IMG/VR virus record: IMGVR_UViG_3300028809_000018
Coordinates: 1 to 55,873 of that record
DNA from: a virus
Reading direction: 5' to 3' (one strand)
Length of the DNA stretch: 55,873 bases
Shown here: piece after piece, positions 32,551 to 41,487 of the stretch
Layout of the letters: each line of letters begins with the position of its first letter
Numbering within the stretch: position 1 is the first letter of the stretch
The notes under the pieces: model-generated
The model's database searches: none
What the model was told of the DNA's origin: nothing
What the model saw: the letters and a program-made list of their open reading frames with translations, nothing else
Program-made: the position numbers and the translations under genes

Positions 32551-34350
32551 ATGGCGGCTAATGTCCTGGGTCGGGCGTACATCGAGGTGCACGCCGACAC
32601 CAAGGCATTCGGACGCGAGCTTCTCCGCGAAACCCAGGCCATCGCCACCCTGGCCGAACGCGAGTCGGGCAACGCGGGCGAGCGGATCGGCAAGGGCCTC
32701 TCCGACGGCATCCAGCGCGAGACGCGACGGGCCGCCCCGAAGGTGGCTGGGACGCTGTACCGGGCGATCGGGCGCGACCTGTTCCGGGTGGGTCGCGGCG
32801 GGCGCCTGCTGCCCCAGCTTCAGGGCGTCCTAGTCGCGGAAGCCATCCAGGTCGGCGGGAAGGTCGGCAAGTCGTTCGCCGGCTCCTTCGCGTCCGGCGC
32901 CATCGACGGCTTCCAGGCGATCTTCAAGACGCTCGGCAACTTCGTCAGCTCGATTGGCTCCTCGGTCGGAAACGTGGGCTCGGGTGGCCCGTTCGCCGCC
33001 ATCCTGGGTGGTCTGATCCTGACCGGCATCCCGGCGATCATCGGCGCGATCATCGCCCTGGCGTCCGCGCTGTCGGGCCTGCTCAACGTCATCTACCTCG
33101 TGCCGGGCGCCCTGTCGGCGATCCTGGCCGCGATCATCCCGCTAGTTGTTGCCTTTCAGGGGTTTGGCGAAGCTATCGGTGCGCTCGCGTCCGGGGATGC
33201 GAAGAAGCTCAACGAAGCCCTCAAGAATCTCACCCCTTCCGCGCGAGCCGTGGTCCGCGACCTCCAGCCGTTGGTGAAGGTTTTCAGGGATATCCGGCGC
33301 TTCGCGCAGGAGGCATTCTTCAAGCCCCTCGTTGGCGTGTTCAAGGAGCTGAAGCCGTTCTTCAGCAACACAATCGCGGGCGGCTTCATGCAGGTGGCCG
33401 CCTCCGCGGGCGAATTCACCAAGCAGCTACTCATGCTTGCCCGCGACCCCGTTGTGACCATGTTCTTCGCCCAGACCTTCGAATTCGCGGCCAGCCTGTT
33501 CCGCACGCTCGGGCCGCCGGTTCTGGCGCTGATCAAGGCGCTGGCAACCCTTTCGCTCGCCACCTTCCCGACCCTCGACAAGCTCGCCAAGGGCTTCGGC
33601 AACATGCTGTTGAAGTTCGGCGCCTGGGTCGACAAGACAGTCAAGAATGGCGACTTCGAAGGCTTCATGGACAAGATGCTCCTCGCCTTCGACAACCTGG
33701 GGCGCCTCATCGATTCAGGCTGGGAGTTCATCAAGTCCCTGATCGGTGGCCCCCAGGAGCAGAAGGAGGCGCAGGACTTCTTCGACCAGCTCATCGATGC
33801 CATCGACTCCCTGACGGCGTTCTTCAAGTCGCCCGACGGAAAGGTCGCCCTCCAGGGAATGATCGACCTCGCGAAGATCTTCTTGACTGGCCTGCTCGCG
33901 ATCCTGGTCGGCGCACTGTCCATTGTGGGCGCCTTCGAGGCGATGGCCCAAGCGTTGCGCGAAGTCCTGCGCCTGCTCGGACTCGTGTCGAGCAACACGA
34001 ACCACATCGTGGCGTTGACCCCGGCACAGCTCAACCTGAACCGCGGCCAGCAGACCCTCGGGTCCGCGCCCGGTCACGCTGACGGCGGCGATTTCAACCG
34101 CGAACACCTCGCCTGGTTCGCGGAGGGCAACAAGCGCGAGTTGGTGCTGCCCATGACCAACCCGCAGCGGGTCCGGGAGATCGCCAGCCAGTCCGGCCTG
34201 ACGTCCATGCTGAACCAGGACATGACCGTCAACGTCTACGTCGGCGATGAGCAGGTGACCGCCCGCGTCGAGAAGGTTGCCAACGCGGCGTTCAAGCAGT
34301 TCGGTCGGTCCTACAAGTTCGGTCCGCGCTTCGTCGGAGTGGGTGGCTGA
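32551..34350 (+). CDS. Tape measure protein
   Basis: 599 residues from the ATG at 32551. A helical N-terminus (IEVHADTKAFGRELLRETQAIATLAERE) matches phage tape-measure families; hydrophobic segments near 150-210 (FAAILGGLILTGIPAIIGAIIAL; NVIYLVPGALSAILAAIIPLVV) are the membrane-insertion region. The end has EHLAWFAEGNKRELVLPM. At about 1.5 angstrom per residue the tail would be near 90 nm, short for a siphovirus. It ends one base into the next start (TGATG). Confidence 0.9.
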   Translation: MAANVLGRAYIEVHADTKAFGRELLRETQAIATLAERESGNAGERIGKGLSDGIQRETRRAAPKVAGTLYRAIGRDLFRVGRGGRLLPQLQGVLVAEAIQVGGKVGKSFAGSFASGAIDGFQAIFKTLGNFVSSIGSSVGNVGSGGPFAAILGGLILTGIPAIIGAIIALASALSGLLNVIYLVPGALSAILAAIIPLVVAFQGFGEAIGALASGDAKKLNEALKNLTPSARAVVRDLQPLVKVFRDIRRFAQEAFFKPLVGVFKELKPFFSNTIAGGFMQVAASAGEFTKQLLMLARDPVVTMFFAQTFEFAASLFRTLGPPVLALIKALATLSLATFPTLDKLAKGFGNMLLKFGAWVDKTVKNGDFEGFMDKMLLAFDNLGRLIDSGWEFIKSLIGGPQEQKEAQDFFDQLIDAIDSLTAFFKSPDGKVALQGMIDLAKIFLTGLLAILVGALSIVGAFEAMAQALREVLRLLGLVSSNTNHIVALTPAQLNLNRGQQTLGSAPGHADGGDFNREHLAWFAEGNKRELVLPMTNPQRVREIASQSGLTSMLNQDMTVNVYVGDEQVTARVEKVANAAFKQFGRSYKFGPRFVGVGG

Positions 34351-35309
34351 TGCCCGATATCTCTGTCACCGCCCAAGACACCTACGGGCGCATCCTGATC
34401 ATCGCGTCCTGGGTGGACACACCATCGATCACCCACGGGCGCGTATTCCGGGTTGAGCCTGACGGCACTGAGACGTTGGTGCGCAACAACATCGCGGTCA
34501 ACGTGGACGGCTACATGGAGCTGTCCGGCGGCCTGATGTACGTGTACGACACCGAGGCGCCGATGAACACGGCCCTCACGTACCGCACCGAGGGCTACGA
34601 CGGGATTACGGGCGTCACCTCCAGCTCGGTCACGTGGACCGAGACGCGACCCTGGCTGAAGTCGCCCTTTCACCCCTGGCAGGACCGGGAACTGCTTCTG
34701 AGGGATGACCTCGGCACGCCCGCGTGCGCGGAGGGCGACAACATCTTCTTCTCCGCCATGGACGCCGAGGTGCGCCCCAACCGTTCGGCGCTGTTCCCGG
34801 TCGATCAGCGGAAGAACCCGATCCCCTCGTACCGCGTGCGTGGCGGCATCTCGTCCTCGCTGCGCCTCATCTCGCGCACCTTCACCGCTCGCGACTACAT
34901 CATCGAGATGAACGCGCCCGGCGACCCGCTGTTCTTCCAAGCGCCCGCGCTCTACGGCATCCCCGACCGCTACATGATGGTCGGCGACTACACGGTGGCG
35001 CGGCTGTCGCCCGACCACCGCCAAGAGTGGCGTGCCAACACGTTGCCGCACACCGAGATTGACGTCCCCGTGGGGCTCGCCGACGGCATCCTCGGCAACC
35101 GTTGGGCCGACATCTGTGACACCTACGAGACGTTCCTCGACGCGGAGAACGCCGGCATCACCTGGTCGATGATCCTGCTCGGCTACGCCGCCGACCCGCC
35201 CCTCGACACCGGATTCCGGCTCTACAGCGACATCCCGGTCGACTTCGCCACTTACGGCGACATCCCCACGGGCGGTCGCACCTACGAGGGCCTCATGGAG
35301 GGCAGCTAA
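34350..35309 (+). CDS. Minor tail protein (distal tail-like)
   Basis: 319 residues right after the tape measure, the usual place of the distal tail protein. Beta-rich, with RTFTARDYIIEMNAPGDPLFFQAPALYGIPDRYMMVGDYTVARLSPDHR in its central part typical of actinophage minor tail proteins. It probably forms the ring joining tube and tip. The start overlaps the tape-measure stop; the stop overlaps the next start (TAATG). Confidence 0.75.
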   Translation: MPDISVTAQDTYGRILIIASWVDTPSITHGRVFRVEPDGTETLVRNNIAVNVDGYMELSGGLMYVYDTEAPMNTALTYRTEGYDGITGVTSSSVTWTETRPWLKSPFHPWQDRELLLRDDLGTPACAEGDNIFFSAMDAEVRPNRSALFPVDQRKNPIPSYRVRGGISSSLRLISRTFTARDYIIEMNAPGDPLFFQAPALYGIPDRYMMVGDYTVARLSPDHRQEWRANTLPHTEIDVPVGLADGILGNRWADICDTYETFLDAENAGITWSMILLGYAADPPLDTGFRLYSDIPVDFATYGDIPTGGRTYEGLMEGS

Positions 35310-36433
35310 TGCTCTCTGGAGGACTAGACCTCGCGTACCGCGACCTCATCGCCTACGGCGCCAACGTCTCGACCCGCATCGAGGTGTGGCGCCAGGGCGT
35401 GCGGATCGACACGTACGGCGACGAAGGGCTGCCCAAGTACGGCGGCGCCGTCCAAGCCACCCTGATGTCCCAGGTGGCCAGGCAGCTCTCCCTCTCCACC
35501 GATGGCACCCTCTTTCCCGACGATGAGGACGACCTGCTCGCGCCGTGGGGCAACGAGCTGCGCGTCTTCCATCTCGTGCGTGCGGGCGCGGGCGTGCCCT
35601 ACGAATTCCCCACCTTCCGCGGCCGGATCAACGACGTCCAGCTCAACGATGAGGGCGACCTCATGATCGACTGCCTCGACCGGGGCGCGGACGTCAACGA
35701 CTCGCAATTCTCCGTGCCCGAGAACGCGATCGCTGGCGCCACGGTCACGTCGGAGTTCCGCCGGCTCGTATCGCAGGGCGTGCTCGACGCAGAGTTCGGC
35801 ACCTTCGACTTCATCACCGAAATCACGCCCGTGCTCACCTGGGAGTGGGACCGCGGGTCCGCCTGCGACGACCTGGCCGCCGCGGGCAACGCCTTCTGGT
35901 ACGCCCTCGCCAACGGCGACTACGTGATGCGGTACGTCCCGTGGACGATAAACCAGACGCCGCTGCTCACCATGACCCAAGGCGAAGGCGGCTACCTCAC
36001 CACGGCGGTTCCGTCGCTCAGCCGCGAAAACGTCTACAACATCGTCACCGTCGTCGGTGAGCGCGCCGACGGCGGCGACCCGGTCTGGGCCGTCCTCGCC
36101 GACAACGACCCCGCCAGCAAGACCTATGTGGACGGTGGATTCGGCCGCAAGGGGAAGCTGATCAACCTCCAGACCGTCATCACTAGCGGCCAGGCACAGA
36201 TCCTCGCCCGCGCCGCGCTCCGGCAGGCGAAGTCGCTGTCCCGGTCCTGGAGCCTCACGCTTCCCATTGATCCCTCGATCGAACTGGGAGACTGCTTCTC
36301 GATCGTCGCGCGAGGGCTGGGACCTGATGTCCAAGTGGTCCACCAGTTCACCCTTCCCCTGCTCGGCGCGGAGGAGATGACGATGCAGACGCGAGCCCTA
36401 CAGCCCGTCGACGTTCAGGTGGAGGAGGTATGA
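35309..36433 (+). CDS. DUF5047-like minor tail protein
   Basis: 374 residues. Pattern IEVWRQGVRIDTYGDEGLP, LAPWGNELRVFHLV and FRGRINDVQ agrees with DUF5047-type minor tail proteins of actinophages, thought to form the tip hub. A second half (WEWDRGSACDDLAAAGNAFWYALANGDYVMRYV; SLTLPIDPSIELGD) resembles the gp27/siphovirus hub beta barrels. Coupled to neighbours at both ends by 1-4 nt overlaps. Confidence 0.8.
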   Translation: MLSGGLDLAYRDLIAYGANVSTRIEVWRQGVRIDTYGDEGLPKYGGAVQATLMSQVARQLSLSTDGTLFPDDEDDLLAPWGNELRVFHLVRAGAGVPYEFPTFRGRINDVQLNDEGDLMIDCLDRGADVNDSQFSVPENAIAGATVTSEFRRLVSQGVLDAEFGTFDFITEITPVLTWEWDRGSACDDLAAAGNAFWYALANGDYVMRYVPWTINQTPLLTMTQGEGGYLTTAVPSLSRENVYNIVTVVGERADGGDPVWAVLADNDPASKTYVDGGFGRKGKLINLQTVITSGQAQILARAALRQAKSLSRSWSLTLPIDPSIELGDCFSIVARGLGPDVQVVHQFTLPLLGAEEMTMQTRALQPVDVQVEEV

Positions 36434-37056
36434 GCGCAGCCGGAGATCTCAAGTCGAATCAGCCGCCCGACACGGGCGTGCGAATGGGGCAGGTCGCGCT
36501 CGCAAGCGACGGCTCCGTCACCGTCACCGTCAACGGCGTGGTGGTCAACTGCGGGTTCATCAACCCCAACGCCTACGCCGACGGCGCCCCAGTGCTTCTC
36601 CTGCGCTACAAGAAGTCGTGGGTGGCCATGGGCACGGTGACCGATGCCGCGGCACCCACGTACATCGCGGAGGCGGCTGAGCTGACCGACTCGGCCTCCA
36701 TCACCACCACCGAGACAGTCATCGCCACCGTGACCGGCGCTCTGAAGACGGGGCGGCTCTACCATGTGTGGATCACCACCCACGTGGGCTCGGACTCCGC
36801 CGCGAACGGTGCCTCCATCCGCATCCGCGAAGATGCACTCGCCGGGACGGTGCTCAACCAGACCGACGGTGAGCTGACCGTCAACGTGGGCGGCGTTGGC
36901 ACGCCCTGGACGTTCCTGGGGCGCTACACCGCGGTCGCCGACGGCAGCAAGACGTTCGTGGGCACACTCCAGCGCGTTGCGGGCGCCGGCAACCTGCGCC
37001 GCGAGGCGTCAGCCAACCGTCCTACGATCATGTGGATCGAATATGTCTCGGGGTGA
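36430..37056 (+). CDS. Minor tail/tip protein
   Basis: 208 residues. A small OB/barrel-like start (MGQVALASDGSVTVTVNGVVVNCG) followed by a beta-sandwich (TVTGALKTGRLYHVWITTHVGSD, RRASANRP-like end with IMWIEYVSG) found in actinophage tail-tip proteins. It probably binds the hub and exposes a surface domain. ATGA overlap with the upstream gene. Confidence 0.65.
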   Translation: MSAAGDLKSNQPPDTGVRMGQVALASDGSVTVTVNGVVVNCGFINPNAYADGAPVLLLRYKKSWVAMGTVTDAAAPTYIAEAAELTDSASITTTETVIATVTGALKTGRLYHVWITTHVGSDSAANGASIRIREDALAGTVLNQTDGELTVNVGGVGTPWTFLGRYTAVADGSKTFVGTLQRVAGAGNLRREASANRPTIMWIEYVSG

Positions 37057-37059
37057 CGC

Positions 37060-37626
37060 ATGGCTGATGTGACCAACCCATGGGAGATTCCGTACCCCGA
37101 GGGCACGGACATCCTTTGCGATGGCTACCTCTACATCCAGGGGATCGCCGAGCGCGTGGACGAGATCCTCGACGAGTTTGACGTGACGCTGGCCAACGCG
37201 ATCGTGCGCCCGCTCGCGCGCATCTCGACAACCACCTCGCAGACGGTGCAGCTCAACGGAAGCATCTCGTTCTCCACGGTGGACTTCGACACGGCGAACC
37301 TGGCTTCGCAGTACATCTTCGGCACCCTCACGGCGCCGGATCAGTCGATCTGTGTCTTCGGTCTGCACGGTGTCTGGGAGGCGACCCCAGCCTCGGCTGG
37401 TGCCCAGTACCAGAACCAGGTCCTGCTGCCCGACCGCTTCCAGGAGGCGTACTACACACAGGCTGACCGTTCGTCGGCTGCCCGCGGCGGCCACACCGAG
37501 ATGGACCAGAACACCGCGGCCGGACTGGACGTCCAGTCCGCGGCCGTGTTCTACAGCGGCCAGGCGGTGGCGCCTGTGGTTTCGAGCGCCATCTTCTGGA
37601 TTCTCAAGATCGGAGACGTCGTCTAA
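37060..37626 (+). CDS. Tail-tip/fibre protein A
   Basis: 188 residues. N-terminal helix (YLYIQGIAERVDEILDEFDVTLAN) then a jelly-roll-like beta region. First of three consecutive genes of the same design: WEIPYPEGTD here, LPYPTENDPAN in B and IRYPYQSEVVD in C. They share an initial Y-P-(x) adaptor and a variable surface, as expected for receptor-binding modules diversified by duplication. The start is three bases after the preceding stop. Confidence 0.65.
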   Translation: MADVTNPWEIPYPEGTDILCDGYLYIQGIAERVDEILDEFDVTLANAIVRPLARISTTTSQTVQLNGSISFSTVDFDTANLASQYIFGTLTAPDQSICVFGLHGVWEATPASAGAQYQNQVLLPDRFQEAYYTQADRSSAARGGHTEMDQNTAAGLDVQSAAVFYSGQAVAPVVSSAIFWILKIGDVV

Positions 37627-38264
37627 TGGAGCAGACGACCAGCCAGCACCTTCCGTACCCGACGGAGAACGACCCGGCCAACGCGGCGCTCCAGCTTCAA
37701 GTGCTCGCGGAGGCCATCGACGCCAAGCTGGTGGCGCAGTTCGCTTTGGCCCGTCAGGCATTCAACGTCCCCGCCATCATGGTGAATTTGAGCGCCAACC
37801 AGACCGGCATCAGCAACGGCACCACCACCGACATCCTCTTCGATCAGATCCTCTTCGAGTACCCGAGCGGAGCGTGGTCGCTGACGCCCCAGTTCCCGTT
37901 CTTCCCGGAGACGGGCTATTACCGGATCGGCCTCTTCGTCAACAGCGTCCCGTCGGGCGGTGTCACGGCCAACTCCGCGTGCACCATCACCCTGCGGTAC
38001 CCGTACGTGCAGCAGATCCCGTACACCCTCTACACGATTGAGTCCTATCAGGACCGTTGCTACCAGTCCAACACCTCGGGCGAGTACCAGCTCATCGAGG
38101 CAATGGTGCGATGCGACGTCGTCAACACCACGCCCGCGTACCCGAGCGCGCAGGACTACTCGGGCATCACGGCCACCATCAACCACGCCAACGTGGCCAG
38201 CACGGTCAACGTCCTTGCCGGGTCGAAGATGTGGGCGTGGAAGACTAGCGAACTGGAGGACTGA
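37626..38264 (+). CDS. Tail-tip/fibre protein B
   Basis: 212 residues. Opens with TSQHLPYPTENDPANAALQLQVLAEAIDAKL, the phage fibre N-terminal adaptor, followed by a beta-sandwich with TGYYRIGLFVNS and YTLYTIESYQD strands. Paralogous in design to its neighbours. The ATG overlaps the preceding stop (TAATG). Receptor-binding role inferred from position at the tail tip. Confidence 0.7.
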   Translation: MEQTTSQHLPYPTENDPANAALQLQVLAEAIDAKLVAQFALARQAFNVPAIMVNLSANQTGISNGTTTDILFDQILFEYPSGAWSLTPQFPFFPETGYYRIGLFVNSVPSGGVTANSACTITLRYPYVQQIPYTLYTIESYQDRCYQSNTSGEYQLIEAMVRCDVVNTTPAYPSAQDYSGITATINHANVASTVNVLAGSKMWAWKTSELED

Positions 38265-38836
38265 TGGGCGGCACGACCTCGCTGGGCATCCGGTACCCGT
38301 ACCAGAGTGAAGTCGTTGACTCGGTCGACTACGCCAACCTAGCGACCGACGTCAACGCGCTCCTGATCGACCTGGACACCATCGCCACACTGGCCAACAC
38401 CCGGCCCAGTGTGCACATTCAGAGCGGCTCGCGGACCGGCTTCACCACGGGCCTCAATCAGGTGCTCCAGAACTTCACCCTGGTCTGGGATACCGGCAAC
38501 TTCTGGGACCCAGCCCAGACGGATCGAATCATCCTGCGCGATCCGGGGCTCTACTACGTGTTCATCGGCGGTTCGTTCCGCACACTGGCCAGCACCACCA
38601 CCTCGTTCCGCATCGCCATCCTCGCCAACGCGGGAACCGAATGGCAGTCGCGGAAGATCGACACATTGGCCAGCTCGGGCAACGGAAACGACTCCGCGGT
38701 GTCTGGCATGGTGATCGCCAGCGTCGCCGACACCACCATTCAATTCCGTTGCCAGTGGACCGGAACGGGCGGCCCGGTCAGCGTCACAAGCGGCAACATC
38801 AAGGCGTACCTCATTCGGGAGTTGGCTGATCTGTGA
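38264..38836 (+). CDS. Tail-tip/fibre protein C
   Basis: 190 residues. Adaptor SLGIRYPYQSEVVDSVDYANLATDVNALLIDLD, then a C1q/TNF-like beta-sandwich (RIILRDPGLYYVFIGGSFRT, FRIAILANAGTEWQS). The last protein of the tail operon; its stop overlaps the glycosyltransferase start, so virion and modification genes are coupled. The left-end protein at 2710-3225 has the same overall design. Confidence 0.7.
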   Translation: MGGTTSLGIRYPYQSEVVDSVDYANLATDVNALLIDLDTIATLANTRPSVHIQSGSRTGFTTGLNQVLQNFTLVWDTGNFWDPAQTDRIILRDPGLYYVFIGGSFRTLASTTTSFRIAILANAGTEWQSRKIDTLASSGNGNDSAVSGMVIASVADTTIQFRCQWTGTGGPVSVTSGNIKAYLIRELADL

Positions 38837-39891
38837 GAGTTCTGGTCATCCCGTCGGACAATTCTGGCTGCGGGATGTACCGGCTGGCCTGGCCAGCCCA
38901 GTACCTCGCGGCGCAGGGTCACGACATCGGGATCTGCTATTTCGGGCAGCGCGGAATCCTGGAGATCCATTCGCGCGACGGCGTTCATGTCGACGGGATC
39001 TCCATGCCGCCGGGCGTGGACGTGGTTGTCGTCCAGCGGGTGTCCAACCGGCTGTTCGTCGAGGCGATCAAGGCGCTGCGGAGCATGGGCATCGCGGTGG
39101 TCATGGACATGGACGACGACCTCGGGCGCATCCACAAGAGCCACGTGGCGTACAAGCTCTACAACCCGAAGGTCCGGTTCGGCGACCCGCCCCCGCTGCA
39201 CCACCACGAGCACGTCCAGGCCGCCGCGGACGCGGCCACGATGGTCACCTCGACCACCCCGGCGCTCCAGGCCCAGTACGCCCGGCACGGCCGCGGCGCC
39301 ATCCTCGACAACTATGTCTGCGGAAGCGATCTTGACATCCCGCACGACGACAGCGACACCATCGGCTGGGCCGGCGACACCAAGACCCGCGCCGACGACT
39401 GGCAGGTGGTGGGTGACGCCCTCCGGAAGATGATCAACGAGGGCAACACCTTCTTTGTGGTCGGCGCGGAGGGCAACCTCGGGGAGCAGTTGAAGCTCCC
39501 CTTCGAGCCCAGCTACACCGGATACGTCCACGTCACCAAGTTCACGACCGCAATGTCCCGGTTCGGCATCGGGATGGCGCCCCTGTTCCCTTCGCGCTTC
39601 AACGAAGCCAAGTCCAGGCTCAAGCCGATCCAGATGGCCGCCGTCGGCATGCCTTGGGTGGGCTCCCCGTCGTACGCCTACCGGCGCTTCCACGAGGAGT
39701 CCGGCACGGGTATATTGGCGTCCAATCCGCAGGAGTGGTACCAGGCCCTGAAGCGCCTGGTCAACGAGCCCAACCTGCGCATGGAGATGGGAGCACAGGG
39801 GCGTGAGTACATGAAGACACAGACGATCGAAGCCAACGCGTGGCGTTGGTGGGAGGCGTGGACCGAGGCGCTGAAGCTGGAGCGCGGATGA
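38833..39891 (+). CDS. GT-B type glycosyltransferase
   Basis: 352 residues from the GTG at 38833. N-terminal Rossmann half (MRVLVIPSDNSGCGMYRLAWPAQYLAAQGHD), MDMDDDLGRIHKSH, then a C-terminal half with GWAGDTKTRADDW, a donor-binding RFNEAKSRLKPIQMAAVGMPWVGS and a final helix. The layout fits GT4-like enzymes using nucleotide sugars. Together with the next genes it probably decorates virion proteins or host glycans; glycosylated virions are known in actinophages that carry such genes. Confidence 0.8.
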   Translation: MRVLVIPSDNSGCGMYRLAWPAQYLAAQGHDIGICYFGQRGILEIHSRDGVHVDGISMPPGVDVVVVQRVSNRLFVEAIKALRSMGIAVVMDMDDDLGRIHKSHVAYKLYNPKVRFGDPPPLHHHEHVQAAADAATMVTSTTPALQAQYARHGRGAILDNYVCGSDLDIPHDDSDTIGWAGDTKTRADDWQVVGDALRKMINEGNTFFVVGAEGNLGEQLKLPFEPSYTGYVHVTKFTTAMSRFGIGMAPLFPSRFNEAKSRLKPIQMAAVGMPWVGSPSYAYRRFHEESGTGILASNPQEWYQALKRLVNEPNLRMEMGAQGREYMKTQTIEANAWRWWEAWTEALKLERG

Positions 39892-40193
39892 GACTGCAAC
39901 CTGATCCCGAAGACGTGCTAGCCGTCCTGCTGAGGAACGACACCGACTCCGGCGCCGCCGATATCCGCGGCTACCTCAAGGCCCTGCTCGCCACGCTCTA
40001 CCGCGAAGATTCGGACTTCAGCGGGAAGCGCCCGTTCGGCAACTCGGGCTGGAAGTATGACCTCTACATCGCGCTCGGGCTCGCCGGGATGATCAACATT
40101 ACGTTCGATGAGGACGACTACATCGACACACTGGAGTCCGCGGAGATGGACTACGCCGACGAACTGATCTACGCAGCGATCGATGCCCTATGA
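39888..40193 (+). CDS. Small acidic protein in glycosylation cassette
   Basis: 101 residues from the ATG at 39888 (ATGA overlap). Helical and acidic: PEDVLAVLLRNDTDSGAADIRGYLKALLATLYRED, then KYDLYIALGLAGMINITFDEDDYIDTLE. No catalytic motif. It is sandwiched between two glycosyltransferases with overlaps at both ends, so an accessory or regulatory subunit is likely. Confidence 0.65.
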   Translation: MRLQPDPEDVLAVLLRNDTDSGAADIRGYLKALLATLYREDSDFSGKRPFGNSGWKYDLYIALGLAGMINITFDEDDYIDTLESAEMDYADELIYAAIDAL

Positions 40194-40855
40194 GACTGGC
40201 GGTCATCACCACGAAGGGCACCCGCCAGAGTCTCGTAGCCTGCTACACCGCCATCGCCACCCAGACCGATGAGGTATTCATTGTCCACAATGGCATGAAC
40301 AGCGATGGCGTCCTTCAGATGCGCGAAGCCGGCGCCATCGTCATGCCCTACCTCTTCGACTGGAATCACTTCAACCTGTCGAAGGCGTGGAATCAGGGCA
40401 TTCGCGCTGCGGGCGCGGTCGCCCGCGGGCGCGGTCACAAGGAGTGGTTCACCGCGGTCCTGAACGATGACGCCATCGTGCCCGACGGCTGGATGGATGC
40501 GGTGGTGCGCGACATGGAGATGCAGGGCGCCCACGCCGGTTCCTCTGGCTGCCACCACCCCGGCGGCTCGTTCCGCCAGTCCACGCCCATCATGCACACC
40601 GACACCATGCGCGGCTGGGCCTTCGTGCTGCGCGGCTCCTCGGGCATCACGGCCGATCCGCAGTTCGTCTGGTGGTACGGCGACAACGACATCGCGTGCC
40701 AGGCGGCCAAGGCGGGCGGCCTGTCTCGGGTGCAAGGCTGGCCGGTCCCCAACCTGGCTGAGAACGAGTCCATGATCCAGTCAGAATGGCTGCTGGAGCA
40801 AGCCACCGAGGACCGGTCGCGCTTCGAGGAGAAGTGGGGGTTCCTGCCGTGGTGA
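40190..40855 (+). CDS. GT2-like glycosyltransferase, short
   Basis: 221 residues. GT-A fold: MRLAVITTKGTRQSLVACYTAIATQTDEVFIVHNG, NHFNLSKAWNQGI and LNDDA as the metal/nucleotide-sugar motif, then FVWWYGDNDIACQAAKAGG for the acceptor side. It probably transfers one sugar from a nucleotide donor. It overlaps both neighbours by 1-4 nt. Confidence 0.8.
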   Translation: MRLAVITTKGTRQSLVACYTAIATQTDEVFIVHNGMNSDGVLQMREAGAIVMPYLFDWNHFNLSKAWNQGIRAAGAVARGRGHKEWFTAVLNDDAIVPDGWMDAVVRDMEMQGAHAGSSGCHHPGGSFRQSTPIMHTDTMRGWAFVLRGSSGITADPQFVWWYGDNDIACQAAKAGGLSRVQGWPVPNLAENESMIQSEWLLEQATEDRSRFEEKWGFLPW

Positions 40856-41487
40856 TGGACAAGCACGAGTTTCTACGGCTGATGCACAACCTCATCCGAC
40901 CCGAGATCTACCTCGAAATCGGCGTCCAATATGGTCAGTCCCTTCGGCTCGCGAAGTTCTCGCGCGTCGCCATCGGAATCGACCCAAACCCTCAGGTAAC
41001 CGAGGCCCCCAGCAACATGCGTCTCTATGAGATGCACTCGTCTGAGTTCTACGACCGGGAACTGTGGACCGAGAACGAGCCAGCGGGCCTCGCGTTCATC
41101 GACGGATCGCACCTGTTCGAAGACGCCGTCGACGACTTCGATCTGGTTCTCAATTCGACCGACCGCGACTCGGTGGCTGTATTTGATGACGTACTTCCCC
41201 GGAACGAGGTGGAGGCTAGCCGCACTCCCAACCTGAACGTGTGGGCGGGAGACGTCTGGCGTCTGCACCCATACCTCACCGCGCGCCACCCACGCACCAC
41301 GTTCGTCCTGGTTGATGTTGAGCCGACAGGCGTGATGGTCGCGTACGACCTCAACTGGTCCCATGATCGTCACATCTACGAGTATGCCAACGATCCTGTG
41401 CCCGAATCCGTCCTGACGCGCAAGCACGCCGTGAGCGGAATGACCGCGCTCACCATGGTTTCCGAGTGGATCGACGCGAAGTGGTGA
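40855..41487 (+). CDS. Class I SAM-dependent methyltransferase
   Basis: 210 residues. EIGVQYGQSLRLAKFSRVAIGIDPNP contains SAM motif I and the acidic residue after strand 2; LAFIDGSHLFEDAVDDFDLVL is motif III of the Methyltransf_24/cephalosporin-hydroxylase-like group, and VAVFDDVLPRNEVE follows. In this cassette it most likely O-methylates the added sugars. The ATG at 40855 overlaps the stop (TGATG); the GTG one codon earlier is possible. Confidence 0.75.
   Translation: MDKHEFLRLMHNLIRPEIYLEIGVQYGQSLRLAKFSRVAIGIDPNPQVTEAPSNMRLYEMHSSEFYDRELWTENEPAGLAFIDGSHLFEDAVDDFDLVLNSTDRDSVAVFDDVLPRNEVEASRTPNLNVWAGDVWRLHPYLTARHPRTTFVLVDVEPTGVMVAYDLNWSHDRHIYEYANDPVPESVLTRKHAVSGMTALTMVSEWIDAKW

Noticed and set aside
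33286-33296. GGATATCCGG inside the tape measure gene as another operator
   Set aside because: Within a conserved coding region, lacks the flanking ACCCG/GGGT half and any promoter.
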